Shown here: in pieces, positions 37,673-46,556 of the stretch
How positions within the stretch are numbered: the first letter of the stretch is position 1
How the letters are laid out: the number at the start of each line of letters is the position of its first letter
Assembly: GCF_004310685.1 (NCBI RefSeq)
Contig: NZ_SISG01000001.1
Coordinates: forward strand, 1,488,001 to 1,552,000
Length of the DNA: 64,000 nucleotides
Direction: 5' to 3'
From: Glaciihabitans arcticus
Lineage (GTDB): Bacteria > Actinomycetota > Actinomycetes > Actinomycetales > Microbacteriaceae
Made by a program: the position numbers and the translations under genes
Notes under the pieces: model-generated
What the model was told of the DNA's origin: nothing
Database searches by the model: none
What the model saw: the letters and a program-made list of their open reading frames with translations, nothing else

Positions 37673-38329
37673 CTACACGCCCCAATTGCGAATGGGTGCG
37701 TAGATGCGGCTGACGAGGCGGTCCTTGCCGGTGACCCACGCCTCGACGGACAGGGCGGCCGGCTCGTAGTCGGGAACCACGGAGATATCGACGGGCGTCT
37801 CGTCGTAGTAGTACAAATCCACGGGGTCGGCCTCGCCCGTGTTCGGCACGTGCCGATAGGCGTTCGGCGATGCGGCGAGTTCCTCGGTGCCGACGGCGAC
37901 TCCGTCTTCAGTGGTGATGGCGACGCCGCTGACCTCAGGGACTGTCACCCCCACGCTGAAAGAGCTGACTTCCGGGAAGCTGGGGGTCACATCCTGGTAC
38001 TCCGTGAACTCGAAGCCATTCCAGACGTGAACGGTGGTGGCCGGCTGCTCGGGCGTCGCCTCCTGCACGGTGAGTTCCGGCCGGAAACCGAAGATGAAGG
38101 TGAGCTCTGAGATGGCCCGCTCCGCATCGGGCTCGAAGTAGTTCCAGCTCGTGAGTTCGGTGCCCTCGTCGTCCAACACGGTCACGGTCTCCGCCGAGAC
38201 GACGATAGATGCCGCCGTGGGCACCTCGGGCGTCTCGACGGGACTCGTCGGTTCGGGGGTCGGGTTTGCAGCACAACCGACGAGGCCGATGGCGAGAACT
38301 GCGATCAGGGCGACGTTGCGCTTTCTCAC
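37673..38329 (-). CDS. Putative lipoprotein, paralogue of the next gene
   Basis: A 218-residue lipoprotein: signal MRKRNVALIAVLAIG, lipobox LVGC, a Pro/Thr-rich linker and a beta-rich domain with SIVVSAETVTVLDDEGTEL at its start. It aligns with the protein at 38391 (FTVVLSSTEVSLLDEDGKRV), including the W-N/D-G-F/L block after the third strand, so they are paralogues. Function unknown. Confidence 0.75.
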   Translation of the reverse strand: MRKRNVALIAVLAIGLVGCAANPTPEPTSPVETPEVPTAASIVVSAETVTVLDDEGTELTSWNYFEPDAERAISELTFIFGFRPELTVQEATPEQPATTVHVWNGFEFTEYQDVTPSFPEVSSFSVGVTVPEVSGVAITTEDGVAVGTEELAASPNAYRHVPNTGEADPVDLYYYDETPVDISVVPDYEPAALSVEAWVTGKDRLVSRIYAPIRNWGV

Positions 38330-38390
38330 GGGATTCCTCTCGATGGACGTGCCGCGACCCTACCGGCAGAGCCTCAGAACCGTGTGGGAA

Positions 38391-38957
38391 CTAGGGCCCA
38401 CCGGCCACGATGTCGTATACGTGGCCGTCCGGTTCGTCCGCGGTGAGAACCACGCTACGGCCGTCCTGTGTATCGAGCAAGAACACCCGGATGTCGATTC
38501 CGGTCACCGACTCGACAGAATTGGATGACGCCACGTCTTCGACGGTCGCGCTGGGCGTGCCGATGCCCACACCGCCCACCGCCTGCACGTCGACACCCTC
38601 GACGGTCGGCTTCACCACGTTGATGCGGGTGCCCGCATCAACGTCCGCGAAATCCTGCAGTTGCAGTCCGTCCCAGGAGTAGATGGTGTCGCCACCCTGC
38701 GGCACGGGCCCGACCTCGGTGCCGAAGGCCTTGTTCAGGGCGGCGACGAGAGGTGTTGCATCTTCTTCGGCGTATTCGAACGTGCTGACACGCTTGCCAT
38801 CCTCGTCGAGAAGGCTCACTTCGGTCGACGACAGCACAACCGTGAAGACGATGGGATCCTCGATGACCGGTGTGGTCGTCGGCACGCCGGGAGGCGGGGG
38901 CGGCGCGCACGCGGCGGTGCCGAGCAGAACCAGCAGGGCGAGAGCGGCGAATCTCAT
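38391..38957 (-). CDS. Putative lipoprotein, paralogue of the previous gene
   Basis: A 188-residue lipoprotein with signal MRFAALALLVLLGTAAC and a proline-rich stretch APPPPPG after the lipidated Cys. The beta-rich body shares its opening strands and the SWDGLQLQDF motif with the 37673 protein (VWNGFEFTEY). TAGGGT sits 6 nt before its ATG. Function unknown. Confidence 0.75.
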   Translation of the reverse strand: MRFAALALLVLLGTAACAPPPPPGVPTTTPVIEDPIVFTVVLSSTEVSLLDEDGKRVSTFEYAEEDATPLVAALNKAFGTEVGPVPQGGDTIYSWDGLQLQDFADVDAGTRINVVKPTVEGVDVQAVGGVGIGTPSATVEDVASSNSVESVTGIDIRVFLLDTQDGRSVVLTADEPDGHVYDIVAGGP

Positions 38958-38963
38958 GCCTCG

Positions 38964-38969
38964 ACCCTA
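38964..38969 (-). promoter_or_regulatory. -10 element of the 38391-38957 lipoprotein gene
   Basis: TAGGGT on the minus strand, six bases before ATG 38957. Confidence 0.5.
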
Positions 38970-39476
38970 ACCGGCTCGTCTCGTGCGCAGATCGAACGCC
39001 CAATCGTTGGAGCGGATCGGATTGCCGGGCGGGTACTCATCGTCCACCTCGCCGAGCAGCCTGAAGCCCGCCTTGCGGCAGACCGCGTTGGACGCGCGAT
39101 TGTCGGTGCGCGGCAGGGCGTGCAGCGCGTCGCGATCGCCATGGCGTGCCGCGTGTTCGATGACAAGCAGCAGCGAGGATGTCCCGTGGCCATGTCCCTG
39201 GTGCGCCGTGTGCACCGACCACCCCGTCTCGTACACCTGCTCGCCGTGCCACTCTGTCGGCCAGTACCCGATGCCGCCGACCGGCTCGCCGTCGGCCTCG
39301 ATGCGGAACATAAACGACGTGCCCGACGCCCAGCCGTCGAGGTATCTGGCATGCCTGACGAGGAGTTTCTCGTGCGCCTCGGGGCCGCCCAGGTGCTGCA
39401 TCATGGCCGGCTCGTTGCTCAATTCGAGGATGGGCAGGTCGCCCTCGCCCCATGGCTCGATCGTCACTGTGCTCAT
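38967..39476 (-). CDS. GNAT-family N-acetyltransferase
   Basis: A 169-residue GNAT protein. Strand 4 and the acetyl-CoA loop read ETGWSVHTAHQGHGHGTSSLLLVIEHA, with the Q-G-x-G-x-G/T pyrophosphate-binding pattern, followed by TDNRASNAVCRKAGFRLLGE. Close to the RimJ/RimL-like acetyltransferases of small substrates. GACAGT lies 6 nt before ATG 39476. Confidence 0.87.
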   Translation of the reverse strand: MSTVTIEPWGEGDLPILELSNEPAMMQHLGGPEAHEKLLVRHARYLDGWASGTSFMFRIEADGEPVGGIGYWPTEWHGEQVYETGWSVHTAHQGHGHGTSSLLLVIEHAARHGDRDALHALPRTDNRASNAVCRKAGFRLLGEVDDEYPPGNPIRSNDWAFDLRTRRAG

Positions 39477-39482
39477 GGGCCC

Positions 39483-39488
39483 ACTGTC
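39483..39488 (-). promoter_or_regulatory. -10-like element of GNAT gene
   Basis: GACAGT on the minus strand, six bases before ATG 39476; weaker match (nAnnnT). Confidence 0.35.
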
Positions 39489-39620
39489 GCACCGGCGACC
39501 GTCATTCCGAAACGCTAACGAACCTCACGGTTTGCTCGCATTCGCCCCTACAATGACCGCAGCGGCATACCTGATACCGCTCGCGCGGAGGGGTTGCGCG
39601 TTCTTCACCGGGGGCTCTCC

Positions 39621-42600
39621 ATGTCTGCCACACGTTCCGTCGCATCCGCCTTCCTCGCCGTAGCGCTGATCAGCTCGAGCCTGGTTGCTGCCGCCCCGGC
39701 GGTGGCGGGCGTTGACCCCACGACCGGCACCCTGAGCATCGGCAACCGCGTGTTCCTCGACGACGGTACGGACGGCGGCTCCGGCTTCAACGCAGCGCAG
39801 CGCAACAATGGCGTGCAGGATTCCAACGAGAAGGGCGTGGACGGCGTTCGCGTCGAACTCTACGAAGACCTCAACCTCGACGGAAAGGCGTCAGCCGACG
39901 AGTGGGCCGGCTTCGACGTCACGGCGAGCGGCCAGGCCGGCGCCGGTCGCCCAGGTACCGACGCCAAGGGCTACTACCTTTTCGACTACCTGACCCCGGG
40001 CACCTACATCGTGGTCATCCCTTCGACCCAGTTCACCGCGGGCGGCCCCCTCGCCGGCTGGCACAGCAGCTCCTTCAATGGAACAGCGACCGTGGGAGCG
40101 GCCGGCGCCGCGGGCAACCCCGCGACCGACCTCGATGACAATGGTGCCGAGCCCGCGAATCGTCGTCCGGACCTGTCGGGCGTTGCGAGCAACGTCATCC
40201 AGCTCGCAGCAGCGAACCAGGTGACCGGCGAGACCGACCTGAGCCTGCAGCCCTCCCCGGGCTTCCCCACTGACGAACAGATCAGCCCGACCGGATGGGA
40301 CGGCGCCGGCTCCATCGGACGCGGCTCTGCCGACGCCGGCAGCAACATTGCCGTCGACTTCGGCTTCGTGCCGCCCATGTCGATCGGCAACCGCGTCTGG
40401 CTGGATGACAGCAGCGACCCGGCCCAGTGGAGTCCAGGCGGCAGCCGGAACAACGGGCTGATCGACGCGACGGATGACGGCAACCTGGCGCTGGCCGGCA
40501 TCCAGAATTCCGGTATCGCGAATGTCGACCTGCAGCTCTACTTCGACGAGAACAACAACGGCATCATCGATGCGGGCGACACCCTCGTCTCCACGACCAC
40601 CAGCGCTGCCAACGGCTATTACCTGTTCGACGGCCTGGCCCCTGGTCGCTACCTGGTGCGCGTCCCGTCCGGAGAATTTGCAGCCGGCCAGCCGCTCAAC
40701 GGCCTGCGCAGCAGCTACGACGCAGTCGCGCAGGTCAGCCCCACCAACCAGACTGACGGCAACGACAACGGGATCGACGCCACGAGCGAGACCACCACGG
40801 GAGTCGCTTCTCGACAGATCGAGCTGGCCTACCTGGGCGAGCCGACCGGCGAGTCCGATCGGGCCGCCACCCAGCCGCACGGTCGCTTCGGCGAGACGGA
40901 CTCCGACAGCGACCTCACCATCGACTTCGGTTTCCTTCGTGCACCCACGAGCCTCGGCAACCAGGTGTGGGCCGACACGAATAACAACGGGCTGAAGGAC
41001 GCCGGCGAGCCGGTCACATCGGGCGTGTCCGTCGCGCTCTATCGAGACGTGAACGCCAACGGCTCAGTGGATGCCGGCGAAGACACCGGTCTGCGCAGAA
41101 CCACCGATGCAGACGGCTTCTACCTCTTCAGCAACCTGCCTCCGGGCAACTACGTGGTCGTCGTCGAGGCGGACAACTTCCCCGCCGGCGGTCCGTTGTT
41201 CGGCAAGGTCAGCAGCCGCAGCGTCGCACCGAATCCGCTCGCGGTTGACAACCAGGTCGACAACAACGACACCGGTCGCGATGCATTCGTCTCCGGCGTT
41301 GGATTCGTGAGTCCCATGATCACCCTCTCGGCCGGCACGGAGCCGACCGGCGAGACACCGTTCTACCAGTTCGGCCGCCACGGTAACCAGGGCGAGCGCG
41401 ATGTGGACAGCGACCTCACCGTCGACTTCGGCTTCACCGATCCGTCCGTCAGCGTGGGCGACTTCGTCTGGCGCGACACCAACGAGAACGGCGTGCAGAA
41501 CGCGGGCGAGCCTGGCATCGCGGGCGTGACCGTGACGATCGTCGGCCCCGGCGGAGTTGCTGCTCTCACCGCGCTCGGCGCCACCGTCGGCCCCGTGACC
41601 ACGGGCCCAGACGGCAGCTACAGCTTTACCAACCTGCGCGTGCTGCCCTCGGGGCAGTCGTACACGGTGCGCGTCGATAATAGCCAGGCCGCGCTGGCCG
41701 GCTACGTGCCCACCGTCACGGGCCAGGGCACGACAGCGACCGACTCGTCTGACGGCTCAGCGTCATCCGGAGATCTTCTGGTTGATGGCGCCTCGAACCT
41801 GACCCTCGACTTCGGCTTCGCGCCGCTGTACGCGGTCGGCGACTTCGTCTGGAGCGACACCAACCGCAACGGTCGACAGGACGCTGGCGAGCCCGGTCTC
41901 GAGGGCGTCACCGTTGAGCTGCTCTCGGCGGCCGACATCGTGCTGGCGACCACGACGTCCGGCCCCGCGGGCTACTACGTCTTTGACGGCCGACGCGCGG
42001 GAACGTACAAGCTGCGGTTTGCAGCGGTCACCAATCACTCGCGCTCCACCGCCGACGCGGCCGTTGCCACCGATGCGACCGACTCCGACGCGGCGATCGC
42101 CACAGGCATGACCGGCACAATCAGCCTCTCGGCGAGCTCGCGCCCCGCAATTGCGAGCGATGGCGTGACTGCCCAGTTCATCAACACCACCGCCGACGCG
42201 GGCTACCTCGCCCAGTCGAACGACGTGTCGATCGCGCACACGGTCGGCTCGGTCGACAGCACCCTGAAGACGATCACCTGGAACGTCACGGTGACGAACA
42301 CCGGCCCCGATGCCACGAAGACGCCGACCACCGTCTCGTCGACGCTCGCGACCGCGCTCACCTTCGAGAGCGATGATTCGGCGGATGTCACGTGCACGAC
42401 GGCCAGCCAGACACTGTCCTGCGAGCTCGCGGCGCCACTCGCCTCGGGGGCTGCCGTGACATACTCCTTCGTCACGAGCTATACGGGATACCCCGCGACG
42501 ATCGCGAACACGGTCACCGCGGCGAACGCCTTCGACCTCATCTCGACCAACGACTCGGCCACCGCAACCGCGACGTCATTCCCGCCGAAGGTCGCCATCG

Positions 42601-44498
42601 GCAACTTCGTCTGGATCGACACCGACCGCGACGGCATCCAGGACGCAGGTGAGCCCGGCGTACCCGGCCACACCGTCAAGCTGCTCACGCCGACCGGTGC
42701 AGCGCGCCACACCGACGGCACCATAGTCACGGCGACGACGACCGATGCGAACGGGTTCTACGCGTTCGACGACCTCACGCCCGGCACCTACATCGCGAGC
42801 TTCGGGCCGCTGTCCGGTCACCGGCAGACACAGCTCGGCGCGGGCACCTCGGCGAACGACTCGAACGTCGCTCCCACGGGCATGACCGCGGCGTTCACGG
42901 TTGCCGCCACGGCTACCGGTGACACCCGTGCGGTCGTTGCCGGCGATGGCGCTCTCGACGCGACGCTCATCAATGACACGATCGACGCGGGCTTCACGCT
43001 CATCGCCTTCGACGCCGCTCTCTCGAAGTCCGTCGACTCGGTCGACACCTCCGCGAAGCGCATCACGTGGGAGCTGACCGTCACGAACGACGGCCCCGAT
43101 GCGACCACCGCGGTCGCAACCGTCACGGACGAACTCGCTACCGACCTCACCTTTGTGAGCGGCGGTTCGGCGGATGTCACGTGCACGACCTCGGGCCAGA
43201 CCGTGACCTGCGTGACGGCCGCGCCGCTCGCCTCGGGCGACTCGCTCACTTTCCCAATCGTGACCGACTACTCGGGATACCCGGCAACCCTCAGCAACAC
43301 CGCCACAGTTGTCGCCGGCGCCGCCGACACCGACCTCACCAATAACGAAGACACCGCGACGACCACCGCCTTCCCACCGAAGGTCGCGATCGGCAACTTC
43401 GTCTGGCTCGACAGCGACCGCGACGGCATTCAGGATGCCGGTGAGCCCGGCATCGCCGGTGTCACTGTCAAGCTGCTGAGCGGCTCCGGCGGGAGCGCAC
43501 TCAACACCGACGGCTCGATCGTCACCTACACCACCACCGACGCCAACGGCTTCTACGCCTTCGACGACCTCACGCCGGGCAGCTACATTGCGAGCTCCGG
43601 CCTGGTCACCGGCGCCGTGCGCAGCCCGCTCGGTGCGGGTACCGGTGCTACCGACTCAAACTTCGCGGCCAACGGCATGACTGCGGCGTTCACCGTCGCA
43701 GCTAGCGCCACCGGGGACACCCGCGCGGTCGTCCCCGCTGACGGTGCCCTCGACGCCACGCTCATCAACGACACGATCGACGCGGGCTTCATGACCCGCA
43801 CATTCGACGTCTCCATCGTGAAGTCGTTCGGCTCGGTCAACACCTCGATGCGCCGGGTCACCTGGAACCTGACGGTGACGAACACCGGCCCCGATGCAAC
43901 GGCCGCTGCCGTGACGGTCACGGATGTGCTGCCCACCACGCTCACCTTCGTGAGCGGCGGTTCGGCGGATGTCACGTGCTCGACCACCGGCCAGACGGTG
44001 TCCTGTGTCTCGGCTGCCCCGCTCGCCTCGGGCGCGACGCTGACGTTCCCGATCGTGACCAGCTACCGCGGTTACCCGGCGACCCTCTCGAACACCGCCA
44101 CAGTGGCCGCGGGCACGGGTGACGCGGATGCCTCGAACGACTCGAGCTCCGCGACCACTCCGCGCCTCCCCGCCAAGCCGGTCGTGGTTCCGCCCGCAAC
44201 GCCGACGACCCCGGGTACGGGCAGCGGCTCGGGTTCCGGCACCGGATCTGGATCGGGCTCCGGCACGGTGACCCCGGAGCCGACCGCCACGGCCACGCCC
44301 GAGCCCACCGTGGAGCCGACCGCGACTCCCGAGCCGACGGAGTCCGCGACTCCCCCGGCCCCGTCTTCCACTCCCTCTGATGACGCCAAATCCGGCATCG
44401 ACGTCATAGCGATCATCCTGTGGGCGATCGGCGCAATCCTGCTGATCCTGCTGATCACGGGTGCGGTCGTGTTCTTCCGCCGCCGGGCTGCGATCTAG
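39621..44498 (+). CDS. Giant surface protein with SdrD-B and DUF11 repeats
   Basis: A 1625-residue secreted, membrane-anchored protein. A Sec signal peptide (SVASAFLAVALISSSLV) ends near AVAG. Seven SdrD B-like beta domains follow, each opening with IGNRVWLDD, VGDFVWRDT or a variant and closing with GFY.FDDLTPG-type text. In the second half they alternate with three DUF11 (CARDB-like) domains containing TVTNTGPDAT. The Ser/Gly/Pro/Glu-rich stalk then leads to one transmembrane helix and RRRAAI. There is no LPXTG motif, so sortase attachment is unlikely. SdrD B domains usually bind calcium and form stiff rods. ATG 39621 is preferred; the upstream TTG at 39594 abuts a GGAGGGG with no spacer. 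Confidence 0.88.
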   Translation: MSATRSVASAFLAVALISSSLVAAAPAVAGVDPTTGTLSIGNRVFLDDGTDGGSGFNAAQRNNGVQDSNEKGVDGVRVELYEDLNLDGKASADEWAGFDVTASGQAGAGRPGTDAKGYYLFDYLTPGTYIVVIPSTQFTAGGPLAGWHSSSFNGTATVGAAGAAGNPATDLDDNGAEPANRRPDLSGVASNVIQLAAANQVTGETDLSLQPSPGFPTDEQISPTGWDGAGSIGRGSADAGSNIAVDFGFVPPMSIGNRVWLDDSSDPAQWSPGGSRNNGLIDATDDGNLALAGIQNSGIANVDLQLYFDENNNGIIDAGDTLVSTTTSAANGYYLFDGLAPGRYLVRVPSGEFAAGQPLNGLRSSYDAVAQVSPTNQTDGNDNGIDATSETTTGVASRQIELAYLGEPTGESDRAATQPHGRFGETDSDSDLTIDFGFLRAPTSLGNQVWADTNNNGLKDAGEPVTSGVSVALYRDVNANGSVDAGEDTGLRRTTDADGFYLFSNLPPGNYVVVVEADNFPAGGPLFGKVSSRSVAPNPLAVDNQVDNNDTGRDAFVSGVGFVSPMITLSAGTEPTGETPFYQFGRHGNQGERDVDSDLTVDFGFTDPSVSVGDFVWRDTNENGVQNAGEPGIAGVTVTIVGPGGVAALTALGATVGPVTTGPDGSYSFTNLRVLPSGQSYTVRVDNSQAALAGYVPTVTGQGTTATDSSDGSASSGDLLVDGASNLTLDFGFAPLYAVGDFVWSDTNRNGRQDAGEPGLEGVTVELLSAADIVLATTTSGPAGYYVFDGRRAGTYKLRFAAVTNHSRSTADAAVATDATDSDAAIATGMTGTISLSASSRPAIASDGVTAQFINTTADAGYLAQSNDVSIAHTVGSVDSTLKTITWNVTVTNTGPDATKTPTTVSSTLATALTFESDDSADVTCTTASQTLSCELAAPLASGAAVTYSFVTSYTGYPATIANTVTAANAFDLISTNDSATATATSFPPKVAIGNFVWIDTDRDGIQDAGEPGVPGHTVKLLTPTGAARHTDGTIVTATTTDANGFYAFDDLTPGTYIASFGPLSGHRQTQLGAGTSANDSNVAPTGMTAAFTVAATATGDTRAVVAGDGALDATLINDTIDAGFTLIAFDAALSKSVDSVDTSAKRITWELTVTNDGPDATTAVATVTDELATDLTFVSGGSADVTCTTSGQTVTCVTAAPLASGDSLTFPIVTDYSGYPATLSNTATVVAGAADTDLTNNEDTATTTAFPPKVAIGNFVWLDSDRDGIQDAGEPGIAGVTVKLLSGSGGSALNTDGSIVTYTTTDANGFYAFDDLTPGSYIASSGLVTGAVRSPLGAGTGATDSNFAANGMTAAFTVAASATGDTRAVVPADGALDATLINDTIDAGFMTRTFDVSIVKSFGSVNTSMRRVTWNLTVTNTGPDATAAAVTVTDVLPTTLTFVSGGSADVTCSTTGQTVSCVSAAPLASGATLTFPIVTSYRGYPATLSNTATVAAGTGDADASNDSSSATTPRLPAKPVVVPPATPTTPGTGSGSGSGTGSGSGSGTVTPEPTATATPEPTVEPTATPEPTESATPPAPSSTPSDDAKSGIDVIAIILWAIGAILLILLITGAVVFFRRRAAI
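42591..44165 (+). repeat. Tandem SdrD-B + DUF11 module, two copies
   Basis: The unit beginning at 42591 (encoding VAIGNFVWIDTDRDGIQDAGEP) recurs at 43383 after 792 bp (encoding VAIGNFVWLDSDRDGIQDAGEP), both followed by a DUF11 domain. Nucleotide identity is high, so recombination here could change stalk length. Confidence 0.75.
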
Positions 44499-44560
44499 TC
44501 ATCCTGCGCACGGATCCCGACTGCTGGTCAGCGGTCGGGGTCTGTGCCACTATTGCGCGT

Positions 44561-44953
44561 ATGACGAGGCATGATCGCGCGATTGCCGCACCGGAGAAAG
44601 CCCCGGCGTTCGTCGAGTATTCGGTGCTGGTCGAGATCGCATTCGCGGCCCAGCTGCTCACGGTGCTGGCAGGCATGCTGCACAACAACGCGCTCGGGAT
44701 GTCATCGGTGATGTTCGGTCTTCTCGGTGTTGTGCTTCTGGCGCAGGTGAGGAAACGGGCCTCATGGGCGTGGTGGGCGTTCGTCACCGTGCAGTCCGTC
44801 GGATTTGCGGTCATCGCGCTCGCGCTGGTCACCCGCCTCGCAGTGCCCTACCTGCACGTCGACGTCAGCTGGGTGACCATCATCCTCTCGGCCATCGCCT
44901 TGGTGGCGGTGCTGTGGCCGCCCGTGCGCGTCGAGATGCTCGCGAACCGGTAA
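44561..44953 (+). CDS. Small membrane protein of unknown function
   Basis: A 130-residue protein with four hydrophobic helices (about residues 20-45, 50-65, 70-90 and 100-125). No motif recognised. CACTAT lies 7 nt before ATG 44561. It ends 2 nt before the convergent tad-locus gene. Confidence 0.6.
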   Translation: MTRHDRAIAAPEKAPAFVEYSVLVEIAFAAQLLTVLAGMLHNNALGMSSVMFGLLGVVLLAQVRKRASWAWWAFVTVQSVGFAVIALALVTRLAVPYLHVDVSWVTIILSAIALVAVLWPPVRVEMLANR

Positions 44954-44955
44954 CT

Positions 44956-45393
44956 TCAGTCGAACACCGAGCGGGCGACCGCCGTCACCTCGATCCTGAG
45001 GCCCTCCGGCACGAGCAGTGAGACGATTGGCGGCCTCCAGTAGGCGGAGAGCTCGACGGTGGCGCTGCGCCCATCCACGGTGGTGGCTCGCTCGACGTTG
45101 AGCTGCTCGAAACCGTCCACCGGAGCGGAGTCGAAGTACGCGGCGACGGCGGCCCGAACATCGGACGCCTCGAGTTCGGGCCTCGGGTGCCCGTCGGCCG
45201 TGGGGGCGAGGTCGCCGAGGTCGTAGGCCTCCGCTCCGACGAGAGCCGCGCCATCCGCCACAGTGAAAAGACGCTTGCGCTCGAGGTACAGGGATGTCGC
45301 CGCCACCGCGAGCAGGATCAACACCAGGGATAGGAACCCGTAGAAGATTGTTAGCGGCAGGGTCGAGCCAGTCTCGTCGCGGTGATCGATCAC
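44956..45393 (-). CDS. TadG/TadF-like pilus-assembly protein (Rv3654c-type)
   Basis: A 145-residue protein with one N-terminal helix preceded by ETGSTLPLTIFYGFLSLVLIL and then an AVADGAALVGAEAYDLGD-type segment, the layout of TadG/TadE minor pseudopilins in actinobacterial tad loci. GTG 45393 overlaps the upstream TadE stop by 4 nt. It is the last gene of the tad cluster on this strand. Confidence 0.75.
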   Translation of the reverse strand: MIDHRDETGSTLPLTIFYGFLSLVLILLAVAATSLYLERKRLFTVADGAALVGAEAYDLGDLAPTADGHPRPELEASDVRAAVAAYFDSAPVDGFEQLNVERATTVDGRSATVELSAYWRPPIVSLLVPEGLRIEVTAVARSVFD

Positions 45394-45845
45394 GGCGCAC
45401 CCCAGAACCGGGACACCTGCTGCGTCGCGGACGACTCGAGCTGCACGGCGAACGGAAGGTCGAGACTCAGTGACGGCGGCACTAGTGGCAGCGGCACGGC
45501 CACCGCGATCGACACCGTGACGAAGCCGCGTCGGGTGAGGCAGTCGCGGGGTTTCGGCGCGCAGCTGATCGCTACCTTCGCCTTCCGGGCGTCGATGCCG
45601 TAGTCGGCGAGCCCGAACTCGATCGCGCGGGTGGCGTCGGCCTTCGCCTCCGCGGTGGTCGGTGCCTGCACGTACACGCGCGCGGCTTGGCGTGCGGCGC
45701 CCTCGATCGCGAGCGCACCGGCCTGGATCGCAGACACGGTGAGCACGAGATAGACGAGGGGCACGAGCAGGATCATCCCGGTCGTGACGAATTCGAGGGA
45801 TGACGACCCAGTCTCATCGCTGTCCCAGAGTCTCGATCGCCGCAT
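45390..45845 (-). CDS. TadE-like pseudopilin
   Basis: A 151-residue protein starting MRRSRLW with the TadE signature ETGSSSLEFVTTGMILLVPLVYLVL as a single transmembrane segment and a periplasmic/extracellular beta-rich rest containing two cysteines (SCAPKPRDC). Minor pilin-like component of the Flp pilus machinery. It overlaps the next TadE gene by 32 nt in another frame and is coupled to the TadG-like gene. Confidence 0.82.
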   Translation of the reverse strand: MRRSRLWDSDETGSSSLEFVTTGMILLVPLVYLVLTVSAIQAGALAIEGAARQAARVYVQAPTTAEAKADATRAIEFGLADYGIDARKAKVAISCAPKPRDCLTRRGFVTVSIAVAVPLPLVPPSLSLDLPFAVQLESSATQQVSRFWGAP

Positions 45846-46209
45846 GGCCGGTCACCTCCAGACCGCTATCGATGCCGACCAGACCGAACAGCGGCAGCGG
45901 GGTGCGCACCGTGACCGTCGCTGCGGGATACCCGCGATACATGCCGCGCGCGATGGTCACGTCGCGCGCGTAGCCCGGACCGAGCGCGCTTAGGATGAGG
46001 TCGCGGGTGCGCACCACCCCGTCGCCGAGCTCGTTGTCGGCGAGCGCCCCGTATCGAGCGCCCTCAGCGGCCGCATCGAGCACCGTGTTGCGGATGTGCA
46101 GCGCGAAGCCGAGCTGCAGCACCGACAGCGTGAGCACAGTGAGCAGCGCGCTCACCATCACGAACTCGGCGACAGCCGACCCGGACTCGTGTAGAAATCG
46201 CGCTCTCAG
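45814..46209 (-). CDS. TadE-like pseudopilin (probable CTG start)
   Basis: A 131-residue TadE: ESGSAVAEFVMVSALLTVLTLSVLQLGFALHIRN is cut here into the acidic ExxAxxEF-type signature and the single helix. The frame is open far upstream through the pilin gene but in that gene's other frame, so the real start must lie near its end. No ATG, GTG or TTG fits; CTG 46209 overlaps the pilin stop and is the best candidate. Product is a minor pilin with processed N-terminus. Confidence 0.7.
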   Translation of the reverse strand: MRARFLHESGSAVAEFVMVSALLTVLTLSVLQLGFALHIRNTVLDAAAEGARYGALADNELGDGVVRTRDLILSALGPGYARDVTIARGMYRGYPAATVTVRTPLPLFGLVGIDSGLEVTGHAAIETLGQR

Positions 46210-46382
46210 AAGCCGGTCACGCGCTCGATTGCCTGTTGGAATACATTGCTGAGCGCCGGGCCGGCGAGCCCCCAGATGATGATCACAAGGCCAGCGGTCA
46301 TGAGGGTGATCAGCACCCAACCGGGCACGTCGCCGCGCTCTTCCCTGAGCATTCGATTCGCAGCGCGTCGTAATCCGTTCAC
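46206..46382 (-). CDS. Small Flp-pilin-like protein (58 residues)
   Basis: Starts GTG 46382 with AAAGGA 9 nt upstream. The product is a short basic leader (NGLRRAANRMLREERGD), then one hydrophobic helix (WVLITLMTAGLVIIIWGL), then a short helix ending ERVTGF. Position in the tad cluster, just before two TadE genes, and the single long helix fit a Flp-type pilin subunit. A typical Flp leader-peptidase glycine-glutamate site is not obvious, so it could instead be another small tad component. Confidence 0.6.
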   Translation of the reverse strand: MNGLRRAANRMLREERGDVPGWVLITLMTAGLVIIIWGLAGPALSNVFQQAIERVTGF

Positions 46383-46556
46383 CGGGGGCCGTCCTTTCCT
46401 GGGGAGTCACGAGCCCATGGTGAACCGGTGTCGAGAGCGGCGTGCGAACTTTCCACAGGCACTTCCCACTCGTCTCCCTCCGAGGTGCGGCATCGTAACT
46501 CGCGGTACTACCGTTAGCCTCATCCGCTCATACGGGGCGTGAGAAACGGAGATCCA

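Noticed and set aside
39891-40880. 329-codon minus-strand frame in the surface-protein gene
   Set aside because: Shadow of the SdrD-B repeats; the plus strand shows a continuous signal-peptide-to-anchor protein.
46210-46410. Extension of the TadE frame to ATG 46410
   Set aside because: It would overlap the whole pilin gene in another frame and gives an unrelated Arg/His-rich N-terminus before the acidic TadE signature.
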